64,000 nt of DNA, from positions 53,493,936 to 53,557,935 of the forward strand of contig CM077016.1 in the NCBI GenBank assembly GCA_039090855.1, in the 5' to 3' direction. Source of the DNA: Macrothele yani (Eukaryota > Arthropoda > Arachnida > Araneae > Macrothelidae). Position numbers and translations under genes: made by a program. The notes under the pieces are model-generated. The model ran no database searches and was not told the DNA's origin. It saw only the letters and a program-made list of their open reading frames with translations. The stretch's first letter is position 1. Every line of letters starts with the position of its first letter. Of the stretch, positions 11,176 through 20,673 are shown in pieces.

Positions 11176-12432
11176 TCAGTTTAACTGTTTGTTCTTACGC
11201 TCGGGTCCTTGAGCACTAAACTTTCCTGTTGATTGATAATGAGTATCTGTGTCGTTGTTATTCCTAAACCTCTGTTTCGGTGTTGTTTCTGCCCTATCCC
11301 TATTTCGACCGTTATTCGGGCATAGCCTGATCACATGACCTTCCTGTCTGCATCCGTAGCACACAATCCTGTTGCTCCTGTACTGCGCTTGCTGGTTCTC
11401 AGCGCGCGAGCGATTTCAGTACCCGATCCTCTGCGTTCATTATTATTTGCCCCATACTGTCGAACGAGTTCGAGTCCAGATGACTGAAACCTGGGTAACT
11501 GCAAACTTTCTTCCTCTCTGAAGTTTCTTTCTCGTCTCCGATTTTCGCTTTCCTGAAAATTTACGGCTAACTGACCCACTGATCTTTCCGTCGCTTCCAT
11601 TCGTGCCATCATCTCTTCCAACGTACGCGCTAATAAATCAGATCCTGGGTTTGTTTCCGATCTCTCTACTGCATTTACTGATGCTTTCTTACTCATGAGC
11701 GCCAAATTATCTTCTTCCTGAATTGCTGTGAGAATAGCAGCTTCTAGAGTTTCTGGGCACTTCGTTAAAACCCAGCGCCTGATAGATTCGGATAAACCAG
11801 ATACAAACTGACACATCACTGTCTGATCCCTATGCTGCCTGATGTCTTCTGACATATCAGTTGTATGACCAAAATATTTTGCCGCTGCACTTTTGAGTCG
11901 CGTTGCATACTGTCTTACATCTTGTCCCGGCATTTGAACACAACTCATGAATTGTTTCATACGGGTAACAAGAGGTTCTTCCGCTTGAAACGATCGATCA
12001 CTAGACGTTTAAAATTTTCATAATTTCCTTCTAATCTCAGCTCATCACTATCTGACAAAAATTCTGCAGCCCTTTCCTGAATTTCGACTTTACTACTGCC
12101 AATTTTGTTTGTTCGCTCCATCTCCCTACTGTAGCTACATTTTCTACATCTTGAAAAAAATGTTTGGAACGATATAGAGGATCTGTGCCTGTAAAATATC
12201 TGAGCATATTAATGCATCCTGCTATCTGTTCACCGCCGTACATTAACTTACCTGGAGCTGTCATTCTAGTCTCTGACACTCCTGCGATACTTGTTACTGA
12301 ATTACTAGTTACCAGATCGGTTGATTCTCCTGTGGGAATGCTATGTTCCTCCCCATCATGATGATCAGAATCATCTGAGTCAGTAGGTTTGGTGTTCGGC
12401 TTCTCTCCTTTATTTGCCATATTTAAATACAC
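11176..12432 (-). pseudogene. gypsy gag, three pieces in different frames
   Basis: Pieces at 12037-12432, 11331-11960 and 11176-11364. The first begins at an ATG 183 bp inside the 5' LTR and is polar and acidic before a capsid-like region. The second has QYATRLKSAAAKYFG and CQFVSGL, typical of Gag capsids. The third carries a CCHC zinc knuckle, CYGCRQEGHVIRLC, which binds element RNA. Frame changes near 11990 and 11350 break the protein. A gag-pol frameshift is normal in some gypsy elements, but two breaks inside gag are not. Confidence 0.88.
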
Positions 12433-12594
12433 TTAACCTAAGGCAGTCTTTTACACAAAAATGCTTAAGGCTTACAATACTTATGATATGCTAAAATATG
12501 CTCGTACTGAAATAAATTTGATATGGCAGTCAATTCGCAATATTCCGAACGTTTGTGTGTGTTGCTCTGGTTTGGAGGTACAAACAAGTAAGAA

Positions 12595-12612
12595 TCCTGG
12601 TCATCGGAACCA
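12595..12612 (-). promoter_or_regulatory. putative primer binding site of the gypsy element
   Basis: Two bases inside the 5' LTR the minus strand reads TGGTTCCGATGACCAGGA. It begins with TGG, the complement of a tRNA CCA end, at the place where the primer tRNA pairs. I cannot say which tRNA. Confidence 0.6.
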
Positions 12613-12614
12613 AT

Positions 12615-14365
12615 TGTTGGATCTTACCTTTACAGGCTGATGTGGCCGCGGCACCAGGTGAAGTATCGCCTGCAGTGAAGCACCCGATATCTCCACCGAA
12701 AAAAATAAATATCTAAATAAAAATAAAAAAAAAACTAAAGAAAATTTTGTCAAAAATTTTGCTCTCCTCCTCTGCTGCTAGGGGCTAGCAAGGAGTTTTC
12801 CTACATGCGTTGACAACCGAAAATTCTGCAACAACAAATTAATTATCTGATTCCAATAATTAATAATGACCTCCCATAATTAATTATAACAAATTAATTA
12901 TTAACTTCCCGCAAAACCCGTACCGCGATTGGGCGTGGATGCCTGGATTTAACTCCAGCACGTCCCAATCTACCGAAAATCACAGCAACGCACACACACT
13001 CGAAAAGATACCCAACGCTCATTTCACGTACGCTTGACATTTAATATCCAACGTTATATTATGTACACTGCCACCTTTATCCATGATGTGGCACAAAAAT
13101 CTGCTGAGATGAATGTATGGTGGGCTGCTCTATCGGCAGCTTAATTATGTACAATGATTTAAACACTTTATCACTGATTAAACGATACCACTGATTTATC
13201 TAACACTTATTTAACAATTAACACTGATTCAAACACTGTTCACTGATTAAATTCTAGTATGCACAATTAACAAATAGAGCGAAGGAAACATGTGAGAGAT
13301 TACCCAAAACATTTAAATACACACTTTAAAAAAAATGATAATTGAGTACGAGCGTGGGTACCAGCAATTAAAATGATACAGTAATTATCATGACTGCCGC
13401 AGTTTAATTTTAAGCTAAATATATCTCTATAATATTACACACACCTGCATAGGCTTGATGCCAAATTAGCAGGAAGAGCTCTTAAAACTTATGGCCATAA
13501 CACAAATAAAAATCACGAATAAAATGTGTTGGAGGCCTCCGCTGTCGTGCGTATTCATTTTTTCAGGGGACAGAGTTCTATATGCTGTTCACTGTCCGAC
13601 GGCACTTGTACGTCGTGAGCAAATGTTCATGTAAAGATAACATACCTTGGCAACCGTTGTCTGAGGTCCTCAGCGCAGAGAAGTGGCAAGAAATATCCTG
13701 CCTGTAGACAGCCTAGGCAAAAGTGCCCTAATGTCGACCTAGTATCGGTCGAGAAGTCCAAGGACTGAGATGTCCTCGTTTAAGAGGGGATCATTCATAG
13801 CCCTCCTTACGTGCTTCTCTGCTTCTTTTTCCGAGCTCTCCCAGCGGTCAGCTCTCAGGCCTAGGTTCCATGCAGCTCGCTGGTGCTGTTCTCGTGCGTG
13901 TGTCTGGCTTTGCCACCGTCCTGAGAATGCACCGCCGCTTGTTTTTCTCTTCTGCTCGTTTCTCTCCTCTTTGTCCTGTCACAGGGCTTCTCTTAGCCAC
14001 TTGAAAAGGGATTTATCACCTTGTTTTCAACTGTGGGTGATAGTCAGTTCCCCCTTATCCCGTTCACTTCGGAGAAAAACTGCAACCACCGAATGTCTCT
14101 TGGCTTGCAGAGGGACTTTTGGGGGGTGAGTTTTGCAGTCTTTCGTTAGTTGAAAATGCACACGACTGTTGCTATGAGTCCGAAATAGAGATGGTCTGTT
14201 GCCATGTGGCCTTTCACAATTCTCGTTTGCCAGAAGGCTACGAATTATGCACTTATCAAATACTGAACAAATTTTAACAATGGCAGTGATGAACAAATTA
14301 GAGGATCAATTACCGTATAAATGAAATATAAAAATTTTCCACAAGTTAGGCTGCACCCTATAACA
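12615..14365 (-). repeat. 5' LTR of the gypsy element
   Basis: 1751 bp, the upstream LTR in element orientation and therefore the presumed promoter copy. It is nearly identical to 5105-6857. Open frames inside it (for example 13770-14129) have no recognisable similarity and are probably chance frames. Confidence 0.95.
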
Positions 14366-14369
14366 ATAC

Positions 14370-15000
14370 AGAATTTCTCCTCTATCTCTTCGTTGTTCGG
14401 TTCGAGCATCGTGACCCAATTCACATCCTGTGGGCAGTCAAGATTCGTCATTCCCGTCTATTCTTCACAGTTCTCATGATTTCTGCTACTGATAGATTTG
14501 TGAGAGTTTTTATTCGATCGATGAATCTGTCTGGGGGACGTCCTCTCGTTCTTTTGCCATCGACTTCCCCCCTGAATACAAAGTTTTTCTAAACCGTCTC
14601 GCCGGATGATGTGGCTGAAGAAGGTTAGTAAATATCGTTGGATTGTCGGAAGCAGTTGCTTGTGGATCGTCTACGCCCAGCTGTCTCAAGATTGATGCAT
14701 AAGTCCTATGCACAACCCTGGATATTCTCGCCTCAATTCGTCTGCGACATGCTGCATTTAAGGTCCATGTTTCAGAACCATAAGTAGCGATGGGGAACAC
14801 GAGGGCTCTGATCAGACTCAGTTTGAAGGTTTTGCTGATGTGGTGATCCATCCAGCTTTTCGTATATTTTCGTATACCCTGCTAGGGTAGATTAGGCCAT
14901 TCCGGTCCTCCTTTTGATCTCGTCTTCGCAATTGCCGTTGTTTTTTATGCGGGCCCCTAGATATGACTTCTGATTTTTGGGCAATATCGGGTATCTGTTC
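14370..15000 (-). pseudogene. RTE-like LINE fragment, reverse transcriptase C-terminal part
   Basis: On the minus strand the fragment first shows YLGARIKNNGNCEDEIKRRT, then a frame change, and then the 113-codon frame 14510-14851 with LIRALVFPIATYGSETWTLN. These are the conserved blocks downstream of the reverse transcriptase palm in RTE-like and related non-LTR elements. The 5' part is missing. The downstream end is cut by the gypsy insertion at 14365. It is a dead, truncated copy. Confidence 0.85.
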
Positions 15001-15660
15001 GAATTTTTGAGCAGAAATACGTGAAATTCAAGTTTGTTTCCGTCATTTCACGGAAAAGGTTGTATCAGAAATATACTTCGTTAATTCATGAAAGGAATCA
15101 CGGAAAGTTGCTCGTGAATTTCAGAAATTTTTTTACAGTGTAAATTATATTTAGGAGTATTTAAATGCATTTATTAGTTCAGAAAAAAAATGTTTTCTGT
15201 AGTACGGTGTGAGCAAAGCTTTCAGCTTATAAAGTATTCATATTTATATTTAGGTGGCAAAAATGCAGGCGATTTCAGAACATTTTAAGTAAATTTTTTC
15301 TTTAGTAATTTCGTGTTGAAGGCTCCGATAGGATGGGTGTGCGCCCAGAAAACCATTCCTTTCATAGCATTTACGTTCGTTCAGGAGAAAGAAACAAAGG
15401 CTTCTTCTGCACAGAAGACTAGACCGAATTTTCGAATAGCTAGATTTACTAACGCTCAAGCAAAGAGGAAAAGTTTGCAGCTTGCTACTTGCAAGAGTTT
15501 TTTTAAACTAATCTTAACCACAACAGCATACGTTTTAAATCTGTCTATATTAAGCGTAAGCAAGGCAAGTTCAAGGTACAAAATTTATTTTGAATAATAC
15601 CATTAGAGGCCCCTACCGACATTTCGGCCCGGTGCTTTAGCCCGCAAAGTCCGCTCCACG
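15001..15660. other. spacer without recognisable features
   Basis: AT-rich sequence. The open frames at 15250-15597 show no family resemblance. Confidence 0.5.
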
Positions 15661-15673
15661 TAATTCGACCCCT

Positions 15674-15961
15674 GCCGCCCCGGCAGGGGTCGAATTACGG
15701 TGCAGGGGTCGAATTATGCAGGGGTCGAATTAATTACGGTGCAGGGGTCGAATTAATTGGTGCAGTGGTCTAAGCGATGGCCTCTGATCATTCGTCCGAA
15801 CGGGGTCCGGGTTCGAATACCGGTGAGGCATGGATGTTGTGTTTGTCTTACGGCACTGGCTCTCTCCCTTCCCTGGAACCAGTGACCCTAAATTAGGGAC
15901 GGGCGACTGCTCATAGCCCATTGAGTTGCTCACGGTGGACGTTAAACCTCCAATAAAAAAA
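15674..15961 (+). mobile_element. SINE-A copy 2 with inverted target-site copies in its 5' end
   Basis: The first ten bases of SINE-A (GCCGCCCCGG, 15674-15683) are followed by four copies of CAGGGGTCGAATTA (15684, 15703, 15719, 15742). The SINE then resumes at 15759 with GGTGCAGTGGTCTAAGC and runs to a short A-rich tail. The flanking target sequence is TAATTCGACCCCTG at 15661-15674 and AATTAGACCCCTG at 15962-15974. The inserted motif is the reverse complement of that target site. Confidence 0.88.
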
Positions 15962-15984
15962 AATTAGACCCCTGATTTTAAGCC

Positions 15985-16034
15985 ATTACAGTTGCTCATG
16001 GTAGTCGTTAAACCCTCAATTTAAAAAAAAAAAA
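15985..16034 (+). mobile_element. SINE-A tail fragment
   Basis: Only the last part of the tail is present (GTTGCTCATGGTAGTCGTTA, then poly(A)). It is a 5'-truncated insertion. Confidence 0.75.
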
Positions 16035-16121
16035 TGGCAATACTGGGTGGTTACGGACTTTTACTAATTAATTCCTGAACCTTGAGTGATATGGGATACA
16101 GAATATGTCTGTGTCCTGTTG

Positions 16122-16444
16122 TATCAGATCAGATGTAGAGGATTTTAGGAAGGGAGTGTCTGACCCCAGGTCTTAAACAACCCTTAGAAGTGGGATGCTA
16201 GGAGACTACTTGTGCCAGAGTGCCCGGTAAAAAAGTTACACGGAAGCAAGGTAGAAAGGGGGAGGAAGGCGCCTTTATTTATTACCGGGGTCCCGGGGTC
16301 CCGGGGTCCGACGGCTTAACGTGCCCATCCGACGCACGGCGGATTCTTAGTGGTTGGAGCGTTTCGCACCTTGCCTGGGGGTCGCGAATCTGAGGTTTCT
16401 CCGTAGCAGTCACGAACGTTGTCCACTAGGCCACCCGCGGTCCC
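16122..16444 (-). mobile_element. SINE-B copy 1 (dispersed relative of the satellite)
   Basis: On the minus strand a tRNA-like head (GCGGGTGGCCTAGTGG near 16440) is followed by the sequence that forms the satellite unit at 20.5-30 kb: GACACTCCCTTCCTAAAATC appears near its 3' end, followed by a GATCT-like tail. This shows that the satellite unit exists elsewhere as the 3' half of a SINE. The copy is diverged and its B box is damaged. Confidence 0.85.
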
Positions 16445-16861
16445 CTGTTGTTTCGGAGAGATAGGCTTACTGATAGAGGCGTAGTATGTTGGGGAAGGGG
16501 GCAAACGTGCCCTCAACTTCAGAAAATTTAAATGCCAAAGTAACCTGACGATGGAGTGGCAGATATGACCGGGAGGCTTAATCAAGTCGCTACGAAATTT
16601 AAAGAGGAAAAACCAAGAGCTTTATATACACACACGCACACACTGTTGTACTCGCCTTATAGATTCGGCTGTGTGATTCGTTTTTATGAAGAAGTAAGAC
16701 CACTGCAAAATGTTATCAATGTAGAGAATTCATACACAGCACAGTAATTAAGAAATGAGACTGATTTAAAAAAAAATGGAAAAGGAAGAACACTTGCGTG
16801 AATATATTTTATTCGAAGTACATTCCTCTTGCGTTAATACAAGAACCAACACGATCAGCTA

Positions 16862-17175
16862 AGTGACACGGAAGCGAGGTAGAAAAGGGGAGGAAGACGC
16901 CCTTATTAATTACCGGGGGGGGCAGTACCCGGAGCGCGACGGCTTAACGTGCCCATCCGACGCACGGCGGATATTTAGTGGTTGGAGCGTTCGTACCTGC
17001 CTGGGATAATAGAACCTGAGGTCTTCTCCGTGGCAGTCACGAAAGTTGACCACTCGGCCACCCGCTTCCGAAGTGTTTAAAACTCTATACGATAAGATAA
17101 TTGAAAAAGTTTTAGGAAGGGAGTGTCTAACACCAGATCTAAAACTACCCTTAAAAATAGGAAGCTAGGAGATCT
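16862..17175 (-). mobile_element. SINE-B copy 2, rearranged
   Basis: On the minus strand the head and first tail part lie at 17075-16862 (GTGGCCGAGTGGTCAAC, then TTAAGCCGTCGCGC). The end of the tail (GACACTCCCTTCCTAAAA-like) lies before the head at about 17175-17105. The order is thus tail-end, head, tail-start, as expected for a piece of a head-to-tail repeat or a local rearrangement. Confidence 0.75.
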
Positions 17176-17229
17176 GAGTAAGTGAACTCAATAGGAAAGA
17201 TAAACAAAAAAAAAATGAGTAAAAGGAGA

Positions 17230-17410
17230 GAGTAACACCAGTACGGGGGGAAGGGGGCAAGAGTTTAAGACTCTTTCTGCGGTGCAACTTATATAGCCAC
17301 TGGTACCTATCACGTGACAGACGCTATCGTAGTTTCATGTCCGAGCACTGGGGCGCTGTCTTAAACACGAGAGTTGGACCTCTGTCTCTGCTCCTCTGTG
17401 ATCTTTGGTA
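17230..17410 (-). repeat. 5' extension of SINE-B
   Basis: The minus strand matches 20231-20370, directly upstream of the SINE-B head there, including CTCTCGTGTTTAAGACAGCG and CCAGTGGCTATATAAGT. The repeat unit is therefore longer than the tRNA-like head plus tail. It may derive from a larger element, since it has a TATATAA motif. Confidence 0.75.
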
Positions 17411-17566
17411 TAGAGTGAAGAGCTGATGTCACAGTTCTTTGTATGCCTTCAATGTCTTGAAAAAATTTTCCTCTTAAAGGCAGCTTTAATTTAAGAAATA
17501 TTCAGTAGTCACACGGTGACAAATCTGGAGAACAGGGGGGATGGTCCAGCACGCACACTTATTTTC

Positions 17567-17780
17567 GCCGCCCAGGTGGCGCAGTGGTCTAAGCGGTGGC
17601 TTATGTCCATTCGTCAGAGAAGGGTCGGGGTTCGAATCCCGGTGAGGCATGGATGTCGTGTTTGTCTTACGACACTGGCTCTCTCCCTTCCCTGGAACCA
17701 GTGACCCTAAATTAAGGACGGGCGACTGCTTATAGCCCATTGAGTTGGTCACGGTGATCGATAAACCTTCAATAAAAAAA
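17567..17780 (+). mobile_element. SINE-A copy 3, inside the mariner relic
   Basis: Head with A box TGGCGCAGTGG and B box GGTTCGAATCC, typical tail with ATTAAGGACGGGCGACTGC, and a short A tail. The mariner C-terminal motif resumes on the other side. Confidence 0.92.
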
Positions 17781-17971
17781 TCTCATTTGTTTTCGTACCA
17801 GAAATTTCTGTACACTGACTGCTCTGTGTTCTGATGCGCTATATCGCGAAGGAGCCATTGCCCGTTTTAGTGCTCCGGCCTGACACGAACAATCCTCTTC
17901 CAGAACCGTTCTCGAATGGATGTGTAAGCATTGCCAGTGATAGTTGTACCTTCAAAAATAGACTCGTGATG

Positions 17972-18203
17972 GCCGCCCCGGTGGCGCAGTGGTCTAAGGC
18001 GCTGGCCCCTGATCATTCGTCCGTAAGGGGTCCGGGTTCGAATCCCGGTGAGGCATGGATGTTGTGTTTGTCTTACGGCACTGGCTCTCTCCCTTCCCTG
18101 TAACCAGTGACCCTAAATTAGGGACGGGCGACTGCTTATAGCCCATTGAGTTGCTCACGGTGGTCGTTAAACCTCCAATCAAAAAAAAAAAAAAAAAAAA
18201 AAA
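17972..18203 (+). mobile_element. SINE-A copy 4 with 12-bp target duplication
   Basis: A full-length copy with poly(A). The target duplication AGACTCGTGATG is at 17960-17971 and 18203-18214. The duplicated site lies in the mariner coding sequence, which dates this insertion after the mariner. Confidence 0.95.
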
Positions 18204-18584
18204 GACTCGTGATGCAGCATTCCCTTGCTGTCGTAAAAGCAGACAGGCATTGCCTTGATTTTGGACTTCTGTAACCTGATCTACTTTCCTTTGGGTGACT
18301 GTGGTACGACTTCCACTGAGCACTCTGACGCTTCGTTTCAGGAACGTAACGAAAACACTGTCTCGTCACCTGCCACAATGCATTGGAGAAAATTTTGCAT
18401 TGTTTCTACAGTCCCCAGGATGTTTTCTGCGTACAGCAATCTGGCATATCTCTGGTCATCTGACAAAGTCTGCGGAACAAAACGAGCACAAATTCCCCCC
18501 CCCATCTTGCACTATAATAGATGAATCGTCTCCTTAATCACATTCCAGCATCGTCAAGGTCACACGACGATCACTTTTTTACAC

Positions 18585-19018
18585 TCTCCAACCGTATGTT
18601 GAAGAAGCGTATATGCTCCAGCTTTGTCCTTTGTCCGTCTGTCCGAACGATGACTCGCGTAAAAATGTTTGGATTTCGATGAAATTTTAGTATCTGGTAG
18701 GGGACAACTGGGGAAGAATCCTTTTGAAAATGGATGAAATGGCGTCAAAGGTCCCGACATGGGAGCTGGATCCATTTCATTGCCCTCATGCCTCATAGCT
18801 TACATACAAATGCTTCGATTGCGACAAACCTTTATCATGTTGTTTCGGAGGTATACTGAACCAGTTCTATTTAATATCATCGAAATGGGGTCAAAGGTCA
18901 GGACACAGCGAGATTTATTCCACAGCCATTATCCTCATAACTTGAGTAATGATTTCTGGTATGTTGGAAAGCATATAATAATCAATGCATTGCGTGATTT
19001 TACTAACTTGTTATCCTT
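18585..19018 (+). repeat. repeat C copy 2, inside the mariner relic
   Basis: It begins TCCAACCGTATGTTGAAGAA and ends ACTAACTTGTT. It has two subunits with TCAAAGGTC cores near 18745 and 18890. The mariner reading runs from KVRER on one side to SDRRV on the other, so the repeat inserted into the transposon with little or no loss of target sequence. Confidence 0.85.
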
Positions 19019-19479
19019 TCGCGAACTTTCTCAATGAGTTCAGACGCGCGCACTGAAATTGGGCGTACGAGCCCTTCGTCATTTTCCAAATCTTCCCGCC
19101 CATCCTTGAAACGTGCATACCATTGGAATATTTGTGCCCGAGATAGGCAATCAGCCCCATACACGTCACGCAACGATTCAACTGTCGCCGATGCAGTTTT
19201 ATCGATTTGCAACCAGAAGCGGATATTTGCTCTCTGCTCCACGACAGAGTGTGACGATGTTCTTCCACCGAATGACGTCATGCACAGTGTAAATAATCAT
19301 CTGTGCAACTCTCACGCAAACGCTGTTGCCACCGCATAGCTGATAAATTATTTATCACAAAATCCTGACTTCCCGACCTGTGTGTACTACCGGTATTTAA
19401 AAAAAAAATTTAGTCTAATTACTTAATTGCAAGCATTGTGTATAACATTATTCATGTATCAGCAAAAAAAATTAGTGAA

Positions 19480-19684
19480 CCGCTAATGTGGCGCAGTGGT
19501 CTAAGCGATGGCTTCTGATCATTCGTCCGGAAGGAGTCCGGGTTCGAATCCCAGTGAGGCGTGGATGTTGTGTTTGTCTTACGGCACTGGCTCTCTCCCA
19601 TGCCTGGAACCAGTGGCCCTAAATTAGGGACGGGCGACTGCTTATAGCCCATTGCGTTGTTCACGGTGGTCGTTAAATATCAAA
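19480..19684 (+). mobile_element. SINE-A copy 5, first of a tandem pair
   Basis: A slightly diverged head (CCGCTAATGTGGCGCAGTGG) and a full tail without long poly(A). It is followed after two bases by copy 6. TTAGTGA occurs before this copy (19472-19478) and after copy 6 (19913-19919), which suggests both copies arrived together or one inserted at the other's end. Confidence 0.9.
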
Positions 19685-19686
19685 AT

Positions 19687-19910
19687 GCCGCCCCGGTGGC
19701 GCAGTGGTCAAAGCGATGGCCTCTGATCATTCGTCCGAACGGGGTCCGGGTTCGAATCCCGGTGAGGCATGGATGTAGTGTTTGTCTTACGGCACTGGCT
19801 CTCTCCCTTCCCTGGAACCAGTGACCCTAAATTAGGGACGGGTGACTGCTTATAGCCCATTGAGTTGCTCACGGTGGTCGTTAAACCTCCAAGCAAAAAA
19901 AAAAAAAAAA
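19687..19910 (+). mobile_element. SINE-A copy 6, second of a tandem pair
   Basis: A full-length copy with a perfect B box and poly(A), in the same orientation as copy 5. Confidence 0.93.
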
Positions 19911-20230
19911 GTTTAGTGATATTTAAAAGCACTATATGAGAGGACTTTATTTTCGGAAAATTTAGCATCTTGTCAAAAATGCCCTGGGATGTTCTTCATC
20001 GTTTATTATCAGCAGGGGTTGAAAAGTAATGCATAACAAAACAAAAAAAAGTTTTTATGCACTTAAAAGATCCACATTTTCTGACACTGAAGGAGAAACT
20101 GATTCCAAGAATTGTCCCTCCCCAAAAGGAAAACATCAGTTCACATATTTTCGTGCGCCCCATTCCAAGGAAAACATCCCTTCATAACCTATTTGTGCCC
20201 GCCCCCCAATGTTTTGGCCACGCTTCGCCC

Positions 20231-20673
20231 ATACACGAGGAGAGACAGAGCTCCAACTCTCGTGTTTAAGACAGCGCCCCAATGGTCGGGCATGAAACTA
20301 GGATAGCGTCTGCCACGTGATACGGTACCAGTGGCTATATAAGTAGCACCGCGGTAAGAGTTGCAAACTCTGGGCCGCGGGTGGCCTAGTGGGCAACGTT
20401 CGTGACTGCCACGGAAAGACTTCAGGTTCGATCCCAGGCAGGTACGAACGCTCGAACCACTAAATATCCGCCGTGCGTCGGATGGGCACGTTAAGCCGTC
20501 TGACCCCGGGTACTGGCCCCCGGTAGTAAATAAGGGCGTCTTCTACCTCGCTTCCGTGTCACTTTCCTATCGGGCACTCTAGCCCAAATCTCCTAGCTTT
20601 CTATTTCTAAGGGTTGTTTAAGACCTGGGGTCAGACACTCCCTTGCTATAATCCTCTACATATGATCTGATCT
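20231..20673 (+). mobile_element. SINE-B copy with 5' extension; start of the satellite
   Basis: The 5' extension (20231-20370) is followed by a tRNA-like head at about 20372-20470 with A box TGGCCTAGTGG and B box GGTTCGATCCC. The tail from 20481 is the first satellite unit: GATGGGCACGTTAAGCC to CTACATATGATCTGATCTGAT. It is the only place in the array where a unit is joined to a head. The unit end is a short TGATC-type repeat rather than poly(A). A polymerase III transcript could start here and read into the array; that is inference. Confidence 0.88.

Larger units (their letters stand above)
5105..14365 (-). mobile_element. complete Ty3/gypsy LTR retrotransposon
   Basis: Two direct LTRs (5105-6857 and 12615-14365) flank a 5.76-kb interior. 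On the minus strand each LTR begins TGTTATAGGG and ends CCAACA. The target duplication ATAC is at 5101-5104 and 14366-14369. Gag and pol parts lie on the minus strand in the order gag, protease, reverse transcriptase, RNase H, integrase, which is the Ty3/gypsy order. No envelope-like frame is seen. The coding parts are split over several frames, so this copy is non-autonomous as read, although the near-identical LTRs imply recent insertion. Confidence 0.95.
17411..19290 (-). pseudogene. mariner transposase split by three insertions
   Basis: Minus-strand pieces line up in order: N-terminus at 19281-19019 (GADCLSRAQIFQWYARFKDG), a middle part at 18580-18215 (RRVTLTMLE, then AGDETVFSLRS-like), a further part at 17971-17781, and the C-terminal block at 17566-17411 (VLDHPP.SPDLSPCDY-like). 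Repeat C sits between the first two, SINE-A copy 4 between the second and third, and SINE-A copy 3 between the third and fourth. The downstream end is cut by SINE-B-related sequence. The protein also has stops and frameshifts, so it is an old copy. Confidence 0.85.

Noticed and set aside
13770..14129. Cys- and Ser-rich frame inside the 5' LTR
   Set aside because: The other LTR does not keep the same frame, and no similarity to a known protein is visible.
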